Counted from the first letter of the stretch, positions 1 to 7,445 are shown. The stretch is 15,299 bases of DNA from an uncultured Agathobaculum sp. (GCA_944380945.1 CALWJG010000018.1:1-15299), one strand, 5' to 3'. Made by a program: numbers and translations. The notes: generated by a model from the letters alone, not told the origin.

Positions 1-1302
1 GTCTCCGCCAACCCCACCGGCCCGATGCACATGGGCAACGCGCGCGGCGGCGTGCTGGGCGACTGCCTGTCGTCCGTGCTCGACTGGTCGGGCAACGACG
101 TCACCCGCGAGTTCTATATCAACGACGCGGGCAATCAGGTGGATAAGTTCGCGCACTCGGTCGAGGGCCGCTACATCCAGCAGGTCCGCGGCGAGGACGC
201 GGTCGAGTTCGACCCCTCGTGGTATCAGGGAGACGATATCAAGGCGTTGGCACACGATCTGGTCGAGCAGTACGGCGACAGCCTGATGGACAAGACCCCG
301 GAGGAGCGCTTCGCCATCATCGAGGGCTACGGCCTGCCGACCAACATCGCGCGCATGGAGCGCGATCTGGGCCGCTATAAGATCAACTACGACGTGTGGT
401 TCCGCGAGAGCGAGCTGCACAAGAGCGGCTATGTCAAGGAAACCATCGACATGCTGACCGCCAAGGGCGTCACCTACGAGACCGAGGACGGCGCGCTCTG
501 GCTGCGCACGACCGATTTCGGCTGCGATAAGGACGACGTGCTGCGCCGCGCGAACGGGTTCTACACCTACTTCGCGGCGGACATCGCCTACCACCGCAAC
601 AAGTTTGAAAAGCGCGGGTTCGACCGCGTCATCAACATCTGGGGCGCGGACCACCACGGCCACGTGAAGCGCCTGCAGTGCGCGCTCGACGCGCTGGGCC
701 TGGACGGCTCGCACCGCCTCGAGATCGTGCTCATGCAGCTGGTGCGCATGATGCAGGGCGGCGAGGTCGTGCGCATGTCCAAGCGCACGGGCAAGAGCCT
801 GACCCTGACCGACCTGCTCGACGAGATCCCGGTCGATGCGGCGCGCTTTTTCTTCAATTCGCGCGCGGCCGAGACCCAGATGGAGTTCGACCTCGACCTC
901 GCGGTCAAGCAGGATTCGGACAACCCGCTGTATTATGTGCAGTATGCGCACGCGCGCATCTGCTCGGTCATCAAAAACTGCGTCGAGGGCGGTATCCCGA
1001 TGCCGGACGGCAAAACCGTCGACCTGTCCGTGCTGACCGGCGCGGACGAGCGCCAGCTCATCAAGCAGATCGCGCTGCTGCCCGAGGAGATCATCTCCGC
1101 GGCGACGAGCCGCGACCCCTCGCGCCTGAACAAGTACGCGGTCACGCTCGCGCAGCAGTTCCACCATTTCTACAACGCCTGCCGCATCAAGTGCGACGAC
1201 GAGAAGCTGTGCGCGGCGCGTCTGGCGCTGTGCCTTGCCGCGCGGCAGGCCATCGCCAACACGCTGGGGCTGATCGGCGTGGAGGCGCCGGAGGCGATGT
1301 GA
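1..1302 (+). CDS. argS: Arginyl-tRNA synthetase, 5'-truncated by the window edge
   Basis: This class I aminoacyl-tRNA synthetase charges tRNA-Arg with arginine in the cytoplasm. The frame is open from base 1, and the first visible residues (VSANPTGPMHMGN) are the ATP-binding HIGH region of ArgS, here as HMGN with Asn in the last position. I recall that variant from clostridial ArgS proteins. The KMSKS-equivalent is RMSKRTGKS (coded near 772-801), and the C-terminal 80 residues look like the DALR anticodon-binding domain, ending NTLGLIGVEAPEAM. About 433 residues are visible. ArgS proteins are usually about 550-570 residues, so roughly 120 N-terminal residues, including the Add-1 tRNA D-loop domain, lie outside the window. 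The internal ATG at 25 is not a real start because it falls inside the HIGH motif. The hairpin-rich gap downstream probably ends its transcript. Confidence 0.96.
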   Translation, partial: VSANPTGPMHMGNARGGVLGDCLSSVLDWSGNDVTREFYINDAGNQVDKFAHSVEGRYIQQVRGEDAVEFDPSWYQGDDIKALAHDLVEQYGDSLMDKTPEERFAIIEGYGLPTNIARMERDLGRYKINYDVWFRESELHKSGYVKETIDMLTAKGVTYETEDGALWLRTTDFGCDKDDVLRRANGFYTYFAADIAYHRNKFEKRGFDRVINIWGADHHGHVKRLQCALDALGLDGSHRLEIVLMQLVRMMQGGEVVRMSKRTGKSLTLTDLLDEIPVDAARFFFNSRAAETQMEFDLDLAVKQDSDNPLYYVQYAHARICSVIKNCVEGGIPMPDGKTVDLSVLTGADERQLIKQIALLPEEIISAATSRDPSRLNKYAVTLAQQFHHFYNACRIKCDDEKLCAARLALCLAARQAIANTLGLIGVEAPEAM

Positions 1303-1574
1303 AAACTTCGTTCCAACCGTACAGGTTGGAACGAGTGTGGGTTCCGCCGCGCCGTTGGCGCGGACGAAACCCGGGGGAAGAAAAGTTCCGACACGCGAAA
1401 CTTTTCTTCCTTCTTGTATCAAAACCCACGTACATGCCGCGGGTTTTGATGAAAATTCTTCATATTGAAGAATTTTCTGTTTGATAATCGCGCGGGGCGC
1501 GATGAATTGACGCGATGGATTGATTTGAATATGCGCGCGGGGCGCGCTGGGTTCTCTGAAAATGGAGAGTTTGA
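1303..1574. repeat. Intergenic array of seven tandem hairpins
   Basis: This 272-base gap between argS and the S41 protease gene is filled with short, perfect inverted repeats. Arms are 1309-1318/1324-1333 (10 bp), 1347-1353/1357-1363 (7 bp), 1376-1387/1399-1410 (12 bp), 1418-1427/1441-1450 (10 bp), 1451-1462/1466-1477 (12 bp), 1487-1493/1497-1503 (7 bp) and 1533-1538/1542-1547 (6 bp). The fourth and fifth abut directly. The last two share the same design, GCGCG arms around a GGG loop. None has a classic downstream T-run, though the third has a T-rich right arm. I see no gene here. The stretch may combine transcription termination for argS with a repetitive palindromic element. Its function is unknown. 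Confidence 0.7.
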
Positions 1575-3065
1575 ATGAAAAAATTTGCAAAACGGCTGGC
1601 GGCGCTCGCGCTGGCGGCGGCGGTGACCGTCGTGCCCGCGGGCGCGGTCACGCAGGACGGGCAGAGCGAGACCTGGTTTGACGGCGTGTGGGCGCTGATC
1701 GACGCCTTCGGCCTGAAGGCGGAGAACGACCCCTATGTGCTGCAGAACTATATCAACAAGTACCTCGCCGAGCACCCGGAGGAAATGTACAACGTGCTCA
1801 ACGACATCCTCTCGCTGCTGGATACACATTCGATGTACCTGTCGAGCGAGGAGTATTCGCAGGGCTTTGCCACGCTGGAGGGCTTTGTCGGCATCGGCGT
1901 GGGCATGCAGGAGACGACGGCGGGCGTGCAGATCACCGAGGTCATGCGCTTTTCCGCCGCGGAGGAGGCCGGCCTTGCGATCGGGGACGTCATCATCGCC
2001 GTGGACGGCGCGGATGCGACCGGCATGACGAACGCCGAGGTGGCCGAGCGGCTGCGCGGCGAGGAAGGCACGGCGGTTTCGGTCACCGTGCGCCGGATGG
2101 GCCACGAGCTGACCTTTACCTGCATGCGCCGGCAGGTCAACCAGATCTATGTATCCAATAAAACCATGTCCCCGGGCGTGGAATACATCAAGGTCAGCGC
2201 CATGGGCTCGGAAAACGACTGGACGGCCTTTTCCGAGATCTGGCAGGGGCTGGATGAAAAGAACACGCGCGCGGTCATCCTCGACCTGCGCGGCAACGGC
2301 GGCGGCGTGATCGACGTTGCGCTCAAAATGGCCGACGCCATGACCGAAGAAGAGGGCGTCTACCTCGCCGGCACGCGCTGGCGCGCGGATATGGGCGGTC
2401 TGGAGCAGACCTATTCGACTGGCGGCGGCCTGCCGCTCAACAAGATCGTCGTGCTGGTGGACGGCGGCACCGCTTCTGCGGCCGAGCTGCTCGCGGGCAG
2501 CCTGCAGGACACCGGCGCGGCCACGCTGATCGGCGAAAAGACCTATGGCAAGGGGCAGGGACAGTACCATTTTGACCTGATCAACGGCGATAAGCTGGTC
2601 ATCACCACGCTTGAGCTCGAGCTGCCCCAGCAGGGCAGCTATGAGGGCGTCGGCCTGACGCCCGATCTGCAGATCGAAAACCGCGAGGTATCGGTGCAGG
2701 CGGATCTGCTCACGCCGCTGGACACCAGCCGGCCGCTGCGCTTCGGCGACCAGTCCGAGGATGTTTACGCCATGACCGAGCGGCTGGCGCTGTTCGGCCT
2801 GATCGGCGAGGCGACCGCCACGTTCGACGGCGAGGTGGCGGACGCGGTCGCGGCGTTCTGCGCGCAGTACGGGATGGAACCCGCGCTGTATGCGTCGACC
2901 GAGCTGCTGGAGGCGCTGGACGACGCGGTGCAGGTGCTGGACGGCACCACCTACCTGCTGGACGACCAGCTGCAGCTCGCGCTGTCCGTCTGCCAGCTGG
3001 CGGCAAAGCAGCCCCAGCGGTACACCGCGCTGCCGGACGGCAGCTGGACCGCGGTTCAGAATTGA
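1575..3065 (+). CDS. S41 family C-terminal processing peptidase with PDZ and peptidoglycan-binding domains
   Basis: This is a secreted or membrane-tethered serine protease of the CtpA/Prc family, which cleaves proteins near their C-termini outside the membrane. Residues 1-24 form a signal peptide (Lys/Arg start, Ala-rich core, PAGA end). A PDZ domain spans about 102-180 (GFVGIGVGM onward). The S41 core follows with DLRGNGGG at 237-244, the nucleophile Ser301 in GGTASAAELLAG and the general base Lys326 in GEKTYGKGQ. The 25-residue Ser-Lys spacing equals that of E. coli Prc. Residues about 388-440 resemble a PG_binding_1 repeat (LRFGDQSEDVYAMTERL), as in many Firmicute CtpA proteins. The ATG is preceded by GGAGAG at 1564-1569 with 5-base spacing. 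The gene lies 30 bases upstream of the next one and is probably cotranscribed with it. Substrates are unknown. Roles in cell-wall turnover or signalling are inferred from the family. Confidence 0.93.
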   Translation: MKKFAKRLAALALAAAVTVVPAGAVTQDGQSETWFDGVWALIDAFGLKAENDPYVLQNYINKYLAEHPEEMYNVLNDILSLLDTHSMYLSSEEYSQGFATLEGFVGIGVGMQETTAGVQITEVMRFSAAEEAGLAIGDVIIAVDGADATGMTNAEVAERLRGEEGTAVSVTVRRMGHELTFTCMRRQVNQIYVSNKTMSPGVEYIKVSAMGSENDWTAFSEIWQGLDEKNTRAVILDLRGNGGGVIDVALKMADAMTEEEGVYLAGTRWRADMGGLEQTYSTGGGLPLNKIVVLVDGGTASAAELLAGSLQDTGAATLIGEKTYGKGQGQYHFDLINGDKLVITTLELELPQQGSYEGVGLTPDLQIENREVSVQADLLTPLDTSRPLRFGDQSEDVYAMTERLALFGLIGEATATFDGEVADAVAAFCAQYGMEPALYASTELLEALDDAVQVLDGTTYLLDDQLQLALSVCQLAAKQPQRYTALPDGSWTAVQN

Positions 3066-3095
3066 CAAACCGGCCTTCTCAGGAGGAAGATCACA

Positions 3096-4136
3096 TTGGA
3101 AATACCCTTGTGCCAGCTTGACCACATGCCGCAGATCCTGCTCAACGAGCCGGACGACCTGCCGTTTTACCGGCAACAGCCCGGGCGGTTTGCCGGCGCC
3201 ATCGCGCCGGACGGCGCGGCCTGCGCGGAATGGGCGCAAAGCCTTGCGCCGCTGCCGGTCGGCCTGACGCTCGACTGCCCGCCCGTGCCTGACGAGGAGG
3301 AATGCGAGCGCCCGGTGACCATGTATTACATCGACCTGTGCAAGCAGGCGTTCCGCCCGCTGCTGCATGAGGACGCGGCGTTCTATTATCTGCGCGGCGC
3401 GCAGACCTTTGCCGCGCTGCGCGCCGCCGTGCTCGCGCTGGGCGACATCTGCGGCCGCACGGTGATCGCCGAGGTCGCGGTCGAGGACGACGAGGGCCGC
3501 ATGGCGGACGGCACGGAGGTGCGCGCGGCGGTCGGCGTGCTGCAGCGCATCGGCGTGACCACGGTCATCCTGACCGCGCACGATCCGGAATCCATGACCG
3601 AGGCGCTCGACATGGCCGCGCCCTATGCGCGGCTGGCGCTCGGGGCGTGCGTCCATTCGGCGTGGCTGCGCGCGCAGACCAAGCTGTACAACACCGAGCT
3701 GTTCTTGCCCGCCGACCACGACGACACCGCCCGCCTGCTGCAGGCGATGGCGGCGCACACGGGCGGCGAGCTCGTCCCGCGCGACCATGACGACTTCATC
3801 CTTGCGCCGGACGGCAAGCACGCGCACTTCATCGACCCGACGATCGACATTTCGGACGAGATCGAGTGCGGCCCCCGGCTGGAGGAGGCGCTGATCGAGG
3901 CGGAGGACGACGCGGGTGCGCTCAAGCTCGTGCTCGAGACCGAGGACGATGTGATCAAGCTCGAGGAGTTCCGCTACATGATCTCGCGGCCGGTGTGCCT
4001 GTGCGCGGAGTCGGCCGACCTGCTCGAGCAGGGGCTGCGCGTATACCCAGGTCTTGCGCTCTACGACGGCACCTGGGAGCAGCCCGAGGATGTGCTGCAT
4101 TATCTGGAACAAAAATACGGGCTGATTCGATTATAA
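3096..4136 (+). CDS. Degenerate homocysteine S-methyltransferase-like (MetH N-terminal-like) protein
   Basis: I do not recognise this 346-residue protein with certainty. The TTG start follows AGGAGG (3081-3086) at 9-base spacing. No signal peptide or membrane segment is visible, so it should be cytoplasmic. Residues 122-190 follow the pattern of the homocysteine-methyltransferase barrel of cobalamin-dependent methionine synthase: TVIAEVAVEDDEGRMADGT, then an Ala-rich helix, then VTTVILTAHDPESM, where true enzymes have a zinc-binding NC-x-x-GP loop. Residues 288-335 (IKLEEFRYMISRPVCLCAES, then LRVYPGLALYDG) recall the start of the following pterin-binding domain. The zinc cysteine position reads Thr160/Ala161, and no CCG motif is present, so methyl transfer to homocysteine is unlikely. 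It is acidic overall. It could be a regulator, a scaffold or a repurposed enzyme. The family resemblance is moderate and rests on recalled motifs only. Confidence 0.6.
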   Translation: MEIPLCQLDHMPQILLNEPDDLPFYRQQPGRFAGAIAPDGAACAEWAQSLAPLPVGLTLDCPPVPDEEECERPVTMYYIDLCKQAFRPLLHEDAAFYYLRGAQTFAALRAAVLALGDICGRTVIAEVAVEDDEGRMADGTEVRAAVGVLQRIGVTTVILTAHDPESMTEALDMAAPYARLALGACVHSAWLRAQTKLYNTELFLPADHDDTARLLQAMAAHTGGELVPRDHDDFILAPDGKHAHFIDPTIDISDEIECGPRLEEALIEAEDDAGALKLVLETEDDVIKLEEFRYMISRPVCLCAESADLLEQGLRVYPGLALYDGTWEQPEDVLHYLEQKYGLIRL

Positions 4137-4176
4137 ATTGTTATAGGGGGAATCCGATTCCCGCTATATTATTATG

Positions 4177-4203
4177 AAAGGCGGTTCCGGAGGAACTGCT
4201 TTT
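4177..4203 (+). terminator. Terminator-like hairpin after the methyltransferase-like gene
   Basis: Arms 4177-4188 and 4192-4203 pair over 12 bp with two G-U wobbles around a GGA loop. The right arm ends in TTTT, so the core 8-bp GC-rich stem plus U-tract fits a Rho-independent terminator for the upstream gene. A smaller 6-bp hairpin (4148-4153/4157-4162) precedes it. Further foldable segments follow (CCCAG arms at 4223-4239), leaving open that this is a structured leader for the small membrane protein at 4266. Confidence 0.45.
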
Positions 4204-4265
4204 CGATACCCGAAGGGCACCGCCCAGAGCGGCTGGGGCAGCGCGTTGGGATAGAGGAAAGGGGA

Positions 4266-4433
4266 ATGGAAATGCACTGGGTCAGTGGCGTTGTCAACCT
4301 GTTTCTTTTGCTGATTATCCTCTGCCTGGGGGCGCAGGATATGGATAGCGCTGTTTATGAGATACCGGCGGTCCTTGCTGTTGTCATCGGCTGGGTTGCG
4401 CTCATCAAATCGCGCAAGGGCGCGGGAAAATAG
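4266..4433 (+). CDS. Small (55-residue) two-helix membrane protein, hypothetical
   Basis: This short frame starts at ATG 4266 after a purine-rich ribosome binding site (AGGAAAGGGG, about 4255-4264) and stops at TAG 4431. Residues 5-24 (WVSGVVNLFLLLIILCLGAQ) and 33-48 (IPAVLAVVIGWVALIK) are hydrophobic segments joined by an acidic loop (DMDSAVYE). The C-terminus is basic (KSRKGAGK), which by the positive-inside rule places both ends in the cytoplasm. A second in-frame ATG lies at 4272. I recognise no family. The gene sits between a terminator-like hairpin and prmA, 57 bases upstream of it, and has fewer GC-ending codons than its neighbours. Coding status rests on the good ribosome binding site and the coherent two-helix topology. 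A chance frame remains possible. Confidence 0.55.
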   Translation: MEMHWVSGVVNLFLLLIILCLGAQDMDSAVYEIPAVLAVVIGWVALIKSRKGAGK

Positions 4434-4490
4434 CGGTCCGCATGTCCGGATGCGCGTTGTATGGTATCATGTAAAAACGGGAGGATATAG

Positions 4491-5453
4491 ATGGACTGGA
4501 AGGAAGTCACGATCTACACCACGACCGCGGGCATCGGGCCGGTGGAAGCGGTGCTGGACGACGTGGGCGTGGAGGGCTATGTGCTCGAGGACGCTGCGGA
4601 CTTTGAGGAATTTCTCAAGGATACCGAGATATACTGGGACTATGTGGACGAGGATCTGGTGCGCGAAAAGCGCGCGCAGGAGACCTGCCTGAAGATCTAC
4701 CTGCCGGACAGTGAGGACGGCGCAAAGCAGTATGCGGACCTGTGCCGCGCGCTCGAAAACCTCAAGGCGCGCGACACCGGCCACGAATGGGGCCGCCTGT
4801 GCACCGAGACCGCGCTCACCCGTCAGGAGGACTGGGAGTGGGGCTGGAAGCAGTATTTCAAGCCCTTCCCGGTGGGCAGGACCTTTCTGATCAAGCCCTC
4901 GTGGGAGACGGTGGACGATACGCAGGGCCGCCGCATTCTGGAGATCGACCCGGCCTCCTCGTTCGGCACGGGCAGCCACGACACCACGCAGCTGTGCATC
5001 GCCGCGCTGGAGGACTGCATCCGGCCGGGCGATAAGCTGCTCGATATGGGCACGGGCTCGGGCATTCTGGCGATCGCCGCAGCCATGCTGGGCGCGGATG
5101 TGCGCACCGTGGTCGATATCGACGAGAACTGCCTGAAAACCGCGCAGGAGAACGCGGAAAAGAACCATGTGGCCATCGGCCGCGGCCTGTGCGGCGACGC
5201 CGTGCGCGACCCCGCGCTGGCGGCTGAGATCGGCGGCGGGTACGACGTCATCGTGGCCAATATCGTGGCGGACGTCATCATCGGCATGTGCCCGCTGTTT
5301 TGGGACAAGCTGGTCCCGGGCGGCACGCTGATCTGCTCGGGCATTTTGAACGAGCGTGCGGACGAGGTCCGCGCTGCGCTGGAACAACATGGATTTGTGA
5401 TATTATCCCATGCGAACAGCGATGACTGGAGCGCTTTTGTTGCAAAAAGATGA
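4491..5453 (+). CDS. prmA: Ribosomal protein L11 methyltransferase
   Basis: PrmA trimethylates ribosomal protein L11 using S-adenosylmethionine in the cytoplasm. At 320 residues it is slightly longer than E. coli PrmA (293) and close to Bacillus forms. The N-terminal about 100 residues form the L11-recognition domain (WKEVTIYTTTAGIGPVEAVL). The SAM-binding Rossmann fold then shows FGTGSHDTT just before motif I, DMGTGSGILAIAA at 185-197, and DIDENCLKTAQENAEKN as the acidic ribose-binding strand. VANIVADVII replaces the NPPY-type motif, as is typical of PrmA. The ATG follows GGGAGG with a spacing of about 6 bases. rsmE starts 66 bases downstream, an arrangement conserved in Firmicutes, where both genes serve ribosome maturation. 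A small 5-bp hairpin (CGCAT...ATGCG) lies just upstream at about 4439-4454. Confidence 0.94.
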   Translation: MDWKEVTIYTTTAGIGPVEAVLDDVGVEGYVLEDAADFEEFLKDTEIYWDYVDEDLVREKRAQETCLKIYLPDSEDGAKQYADLCRALENLKARDTGHEWGRLCTETALTRQEDWEWGWKQYFKPFPVGRTFLIKPSWETVDDTQGRRILEIDPASSFGTGSHDTTQLCIAALEDCIRPGDKLLDMGTGSGILAIAAAMLGADVRTVVDIDENCLKTAQENAEKNHVAIGRGLCGDAVRDPALAAEIGGGYDVIVANIVADVIIGMCPLFWDKLVPGGTLICSGILNERADEVRAALEQHGFVILSHANSDDWSAFVAKR

Positions 5454-5469
5454 TTCATGGAATGTTCAC

Positions 5470-5498
5470 TTGCCAAACAGCGGTTTTTTTGCTAAAAT
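5470..5498 (+). promoter_or_regulatory. Probable sigma-A promoter for rsmE
   Basis: TTGCCA (5470-5475) and TAAAAT (5493-5498) each match five of six consensus bases and are separated by exactly 17 bases. They lie in the AT-rich prmA-rsmE gap. Transcription from here would start near 5504-5506, giving a leader of only about 15 bases. Confidence 0.6.
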
Positions 5499-5519
5499 AG
5501 GAAAGGTTATTTCTACACG

Positions 5520-6245
5520 ATGCCGAGATTTTTTGTGGACGGGCCGCCCGAGGGCGGCGTGATCCGGCTGCGCGGCGAGGATGCGCACCATGCGGGGCGC
5601 GTGCTGCGGCTGCGGCCGGGCGAGTCCGTCACCCTTTGCGACGGCAGGGGGACGGATTATGAATGTACCGTGGAAACGGTCAGCGGGGACGAGGTCGCCT
5701 GCCGCGTGCAGCGCAGCGCCGCTTCGCGGACCGAGCCTTTGCAGCGGCTTGTTTTGTTCATGGCGCTGCCCAAGGCGGATAAAATGGATTTTATCGTGCA
5801 GAAGGCAGTGGAGCTGGGCGTGAGTGAGATCGTGCCCGTCCTGTCCAAAAACTGCGTTTCCCGTCCCGAGCGGACGGAGAAAAAGGTCGAGCGCTGGCGC
5901 AGGATCGCCGCGGAGGCTGCCAAGCAGTGCGGCCGGGGCGTGCTGCCTGCGGTGCGCAGCGTGCTGCCGCTGAAAGAGGCGGTCGGGCAGGCGGCCCGGT
6001 GCGAGACCGCGCTGCTGCTCTATGAAAACGAACAACAGACCGGCCTGCGGGCGGCGCTCGCGGGCGGGGTCGGCAAAACCGTCTCGCTGCTGGTCGGGCC
6101 GGAGGGTGGCTTTGCCCCGGAGGAGGCTGCGGCGGCGCAGGCCGCGGGGCTGACGAGCGTATCGCTCGGCCCGCGCATCCTGCGGTGCGAGACCGCGCCG
6201 CTCGCGGCGCTGGCCGCTGTGCTGTACGCAGGCGGGAATATGTAA
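5520..6245 (+). CDS. rsmE: 16S rRNA (uracil1498-N3)-methyltransferase
   Basis: RsmE methylates N3 of U1498 in helix 44 of 16S rRNA, at the decoding region of the small subunit. The 241-residue length is standard. The N-terminal PUA-like RNA-binding domain opens with MPRFFVD and contains RGEDAHHAGRVLRLRPGE. The C-terminal SPOUT (trefoil-knot) domain shows KADKMDFIVQKAVELGV, the SAM-pocket GPEGG at 193-197 and LGPRILRCETAPLAALAA near the end, the hallmark knot region. The ATG is chosen because the protein begins exactly as the family does. The best purine tract (AGGAAAGG, 5499-5506) is 13 bases away, farther than ideal. Upstream is prmA, and the next gene begins 27 bases downstream with its own ribosome binding site, so the three are likely read together with an additional promoter at 5470. 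Confidence 0.95.
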   Translation: MPRFFVDGPPEGGVIRLRGEDAHHAGRVLRLRPGESVTLCDGRGTDYECTVETVSGDEVACRVQRSAASRTEPLQRLVLFMALPKADKMDFIVQKAVELGVSEIVPVLSKNCVSRPERTEKKVERWRRIAAEAAKQCGRGVLPAVRSVLPLKEAVGQAARCETALLLYENEQQTGLRAALAGGVGKTVSLLVGPEGGFAPEEAAAAQAAGLTSVSLGPRILRCETAPLAALAAVLYAGGNM

Positions 6246-6272
6246 GTAGTATAAGAAGAGGGAGTGTAGGCA

Positions 6273-7058
6273 TTGGCCAAAACGAATGTGGGCAAGAAGC
6301 CAATCAGTAAGGAAGAGTATACGACCAATAAGGTGCTGACCGTGTTCAGCGTGTGTCTGCTGGGCGTTCTGGTCCTGATGATGCTGCAGCGGCTGCTGGA
6401 CTATCCGAGCACCTGGGCGACCGGTATGCTGGCGGTCAAGGTGCTGATGGGCATCGGTGCCATCGGGGTGATCTGCGCGGTCATCCTGCTGGGGCTGGAG
6501 CTGTCCGGCAAGCGTGACGCTTCGCGCCGCATCATCTGCGGCCGCAATGTGCTGATCGTGAGCCTCGTTCTGGTGCTGTGCATGTGGGCGATCAACTATC
6601 TGGGCACGGCGCAGCCGATCAAGCTGCTCTATGTGTTGCTGCCGGTGCTGGCGGTGTATTATCTGGTCTACCATTCCTATGCGCCGGAGTTTTTTGTGAT
6701 CGCGGCGGACTGCGGCGTGGCGATCGGCCTGATCTGGCTGGTGCGCCGCGCGCTGGAATCGGCCAACTTCACCTGGATGGCCTATGCGGCGGTGGGCGCC
6801 GCTGTCGTGCTGACGCTCGTGCAGATCATCTGCGCGTGGACGCTGCGCGGCAAGGGCGGCAGCTTTACCTTCCGCGGCCGCAAGGTGGAATCTCACTTCA
6901 GCCGCAACGCCTACACCATGCTGACGGTCACCCCTCTGGTGATGACCGTGCTGGTCGCGGCAATGCTGTTCGTACCCGCATATATTCTGGTCGCAATGGG
7001 CATCGCGGCGGCATATCTGTTCATCACCGCAGTATACTATACTGTCAAGCTGATGTGA
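6273..7058 (+). CDS. Polytopic membrane protein of unknown function (about eight helices)
   Basis: I do not recognise this 261-residue protein. It starts at TTG 6273, preceded by GGGAG (6260-6264) at 8-base spacing, and the next in-frame Met is too far inside the first helix. A hydrophilic Lys-rich N-terminus (AKTNVGKKPISKEEYTTNK) is followed by hydrophobic stretches at about 20-42, 50-76, 92-110, 116-134, 140-160, 167-190, 215-235 and 237-258. Basic loops lie at 78-88 (SGKRDASRRI) and 191-210 (RGKGGSFTFRGRKVESHFSR), probably cytoplasmic. No catalytic or transport motif is evident. It follows rsmE by 27 bases, which suggests cotranscription. It ends just before the repeat-rich stretch, whose first hairpins may terminate this operon. 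Confidence 0.8.
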   Translation: MAKTNVGKKPISKEEYTTNKVLTVFSVCLLGVLVLMMLQRLLDYPSTWATGMLAVKVLMGIGAIGVICAVILLGLELSGKRDASRRIICGRNVLIVSLVLVLCMWAINYLGTAQPIKLLYVLLPVLAVYYLVYHSYAPEFFVIAADCGVAIGLIWLVRRALESANFTWMAYAAVGAAVVLTLVQIICAWTLRGKGGSFTFRGRKVESHFSRNAYTMLTVTPLVMTVLVAAMLFVPAYILVAMGIAAAYLFITAVYYTVKLM

Positions 7059-7080
7059 TTTGTCGGAGGGACGGCCTCCG

Positions 7081-7141
7081 TTCGATGCGCGCCTGCGGCG
7101 CGGCAAATTTTCTGTAAACTGCGGCGGACGGCACAGCCGTC
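7081..7141 (+). repeat. 61-bp direct repeat, copy 1
   Basis: Bases 7081-7141 are identical, base for base, to 7385-7445, offset by 304. The unit begins TTCGATGCGCGCC, contains a CGCGCC-TGC-GGCGCG hairpin (7088-7102) and an AT-rich middle (AAATTTTCTGTAAACTG), and ends in a GACGGC-ACA-GCCGTC hairpin. In this copy the end hairpin is followed by GTTTTCC, which may act as a weak terminator. Confidence 0.9.
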
Positions 7142-7278
7142 GTTTTCCTCGATTGAAACTACAGTTTCACTCATTTAATAGTCGCCGCTACGCGTCGGAA
7201 GCGGTCAGCGGGCTACGGCCCAATCGAAATCTTCCGCTGGCTGCGCGCGCCCGCTGGGCACACTTGCCAGCGGCTTGT

Positions 7279-7356
7279 ATAAAAAGTCAGGCGCATGGCC
7301 CAGGCCACTTTCTCTTGCCGGTATGCGGCAATTCACCTTGTGTCCTGACTTTTTAT
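7279..7356. repeat. Nested inverted repeat with possible three-way-junction fold
   Basis: The outer arms 7279-7291 (ATAAAAAGTCAGG) and 7344-7356 pair perfectly over 13 bp. Inside lie two independent hairpins, TGGCC-CA-GGCCA (7296-7307) and TTGCCG-GTATG-CGGCAA (about 7315-7331). As RNA this would form a three-way junction. As DNA it resembles a small palindromic element. The right outer arm ends in five T's, so a terminator role is also possible. Confidence 0.6.
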
Positions 7357-7384
7357 GAAGATCGCGGCAAGCCGCAATCTTCTA

Positions 7385-7445
7385 TTCGATGCGCGCCTGC
7401 GGCGCGGCAAATTTTCTGTAAACTGCGGCGGACGGCACAGCCGTC
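7385..7445 (+). repeat. 61-bp direct repeat, copy 2
   Basis: This is identical to 7081-7141. Here the closing hairpin is longer, because the four bases after the repeat (CGCC) extend the right arm to a perfect 10-bp stem. Confidence 0.9.

Noticed and set aside
25..1302. The ATG at 25 as the start of argS
   Set aside because: It lies within the HIGH-region motif. The frame is open to base 1 and the family needs about 120 more N-terminal residues.
1419..4112. An 897-codon open frame on the minus strand opposite the protease and methyltransferase-like genes
   Set aside because: It is a compositional shadow. GC-ending codons on the plus strand remove stops from the opposite strand. Its translation is low-complexity, rich in Arg, His and Gln, with no domain, while the plus-strand frames have clear motifs and ribosome binding sites.
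4137..4265. A known riboswitch (ZTP, fluoride, c-di-GMP, NiCo, T-box and others considered)
   Set aside because: Segments such as ACCGCCCAGAG loosely recall some consensus pieces, but no class matches in motif order. Only a terminator-like hairpin is supportable.
5466..7106. A 546-codon minus-strand frame opposite rsmE and the membrane protein
   Set aside because: The translation is Gln/His/Arg-rich without motifs, and the real genes are on the plus strand.
7081..7445. A CRISPR array
   Set aside because: There are only two repeat copies, 61 bp each, separated by 243 bases of palindromic sequence. There are no regular spacers and no cas genes.
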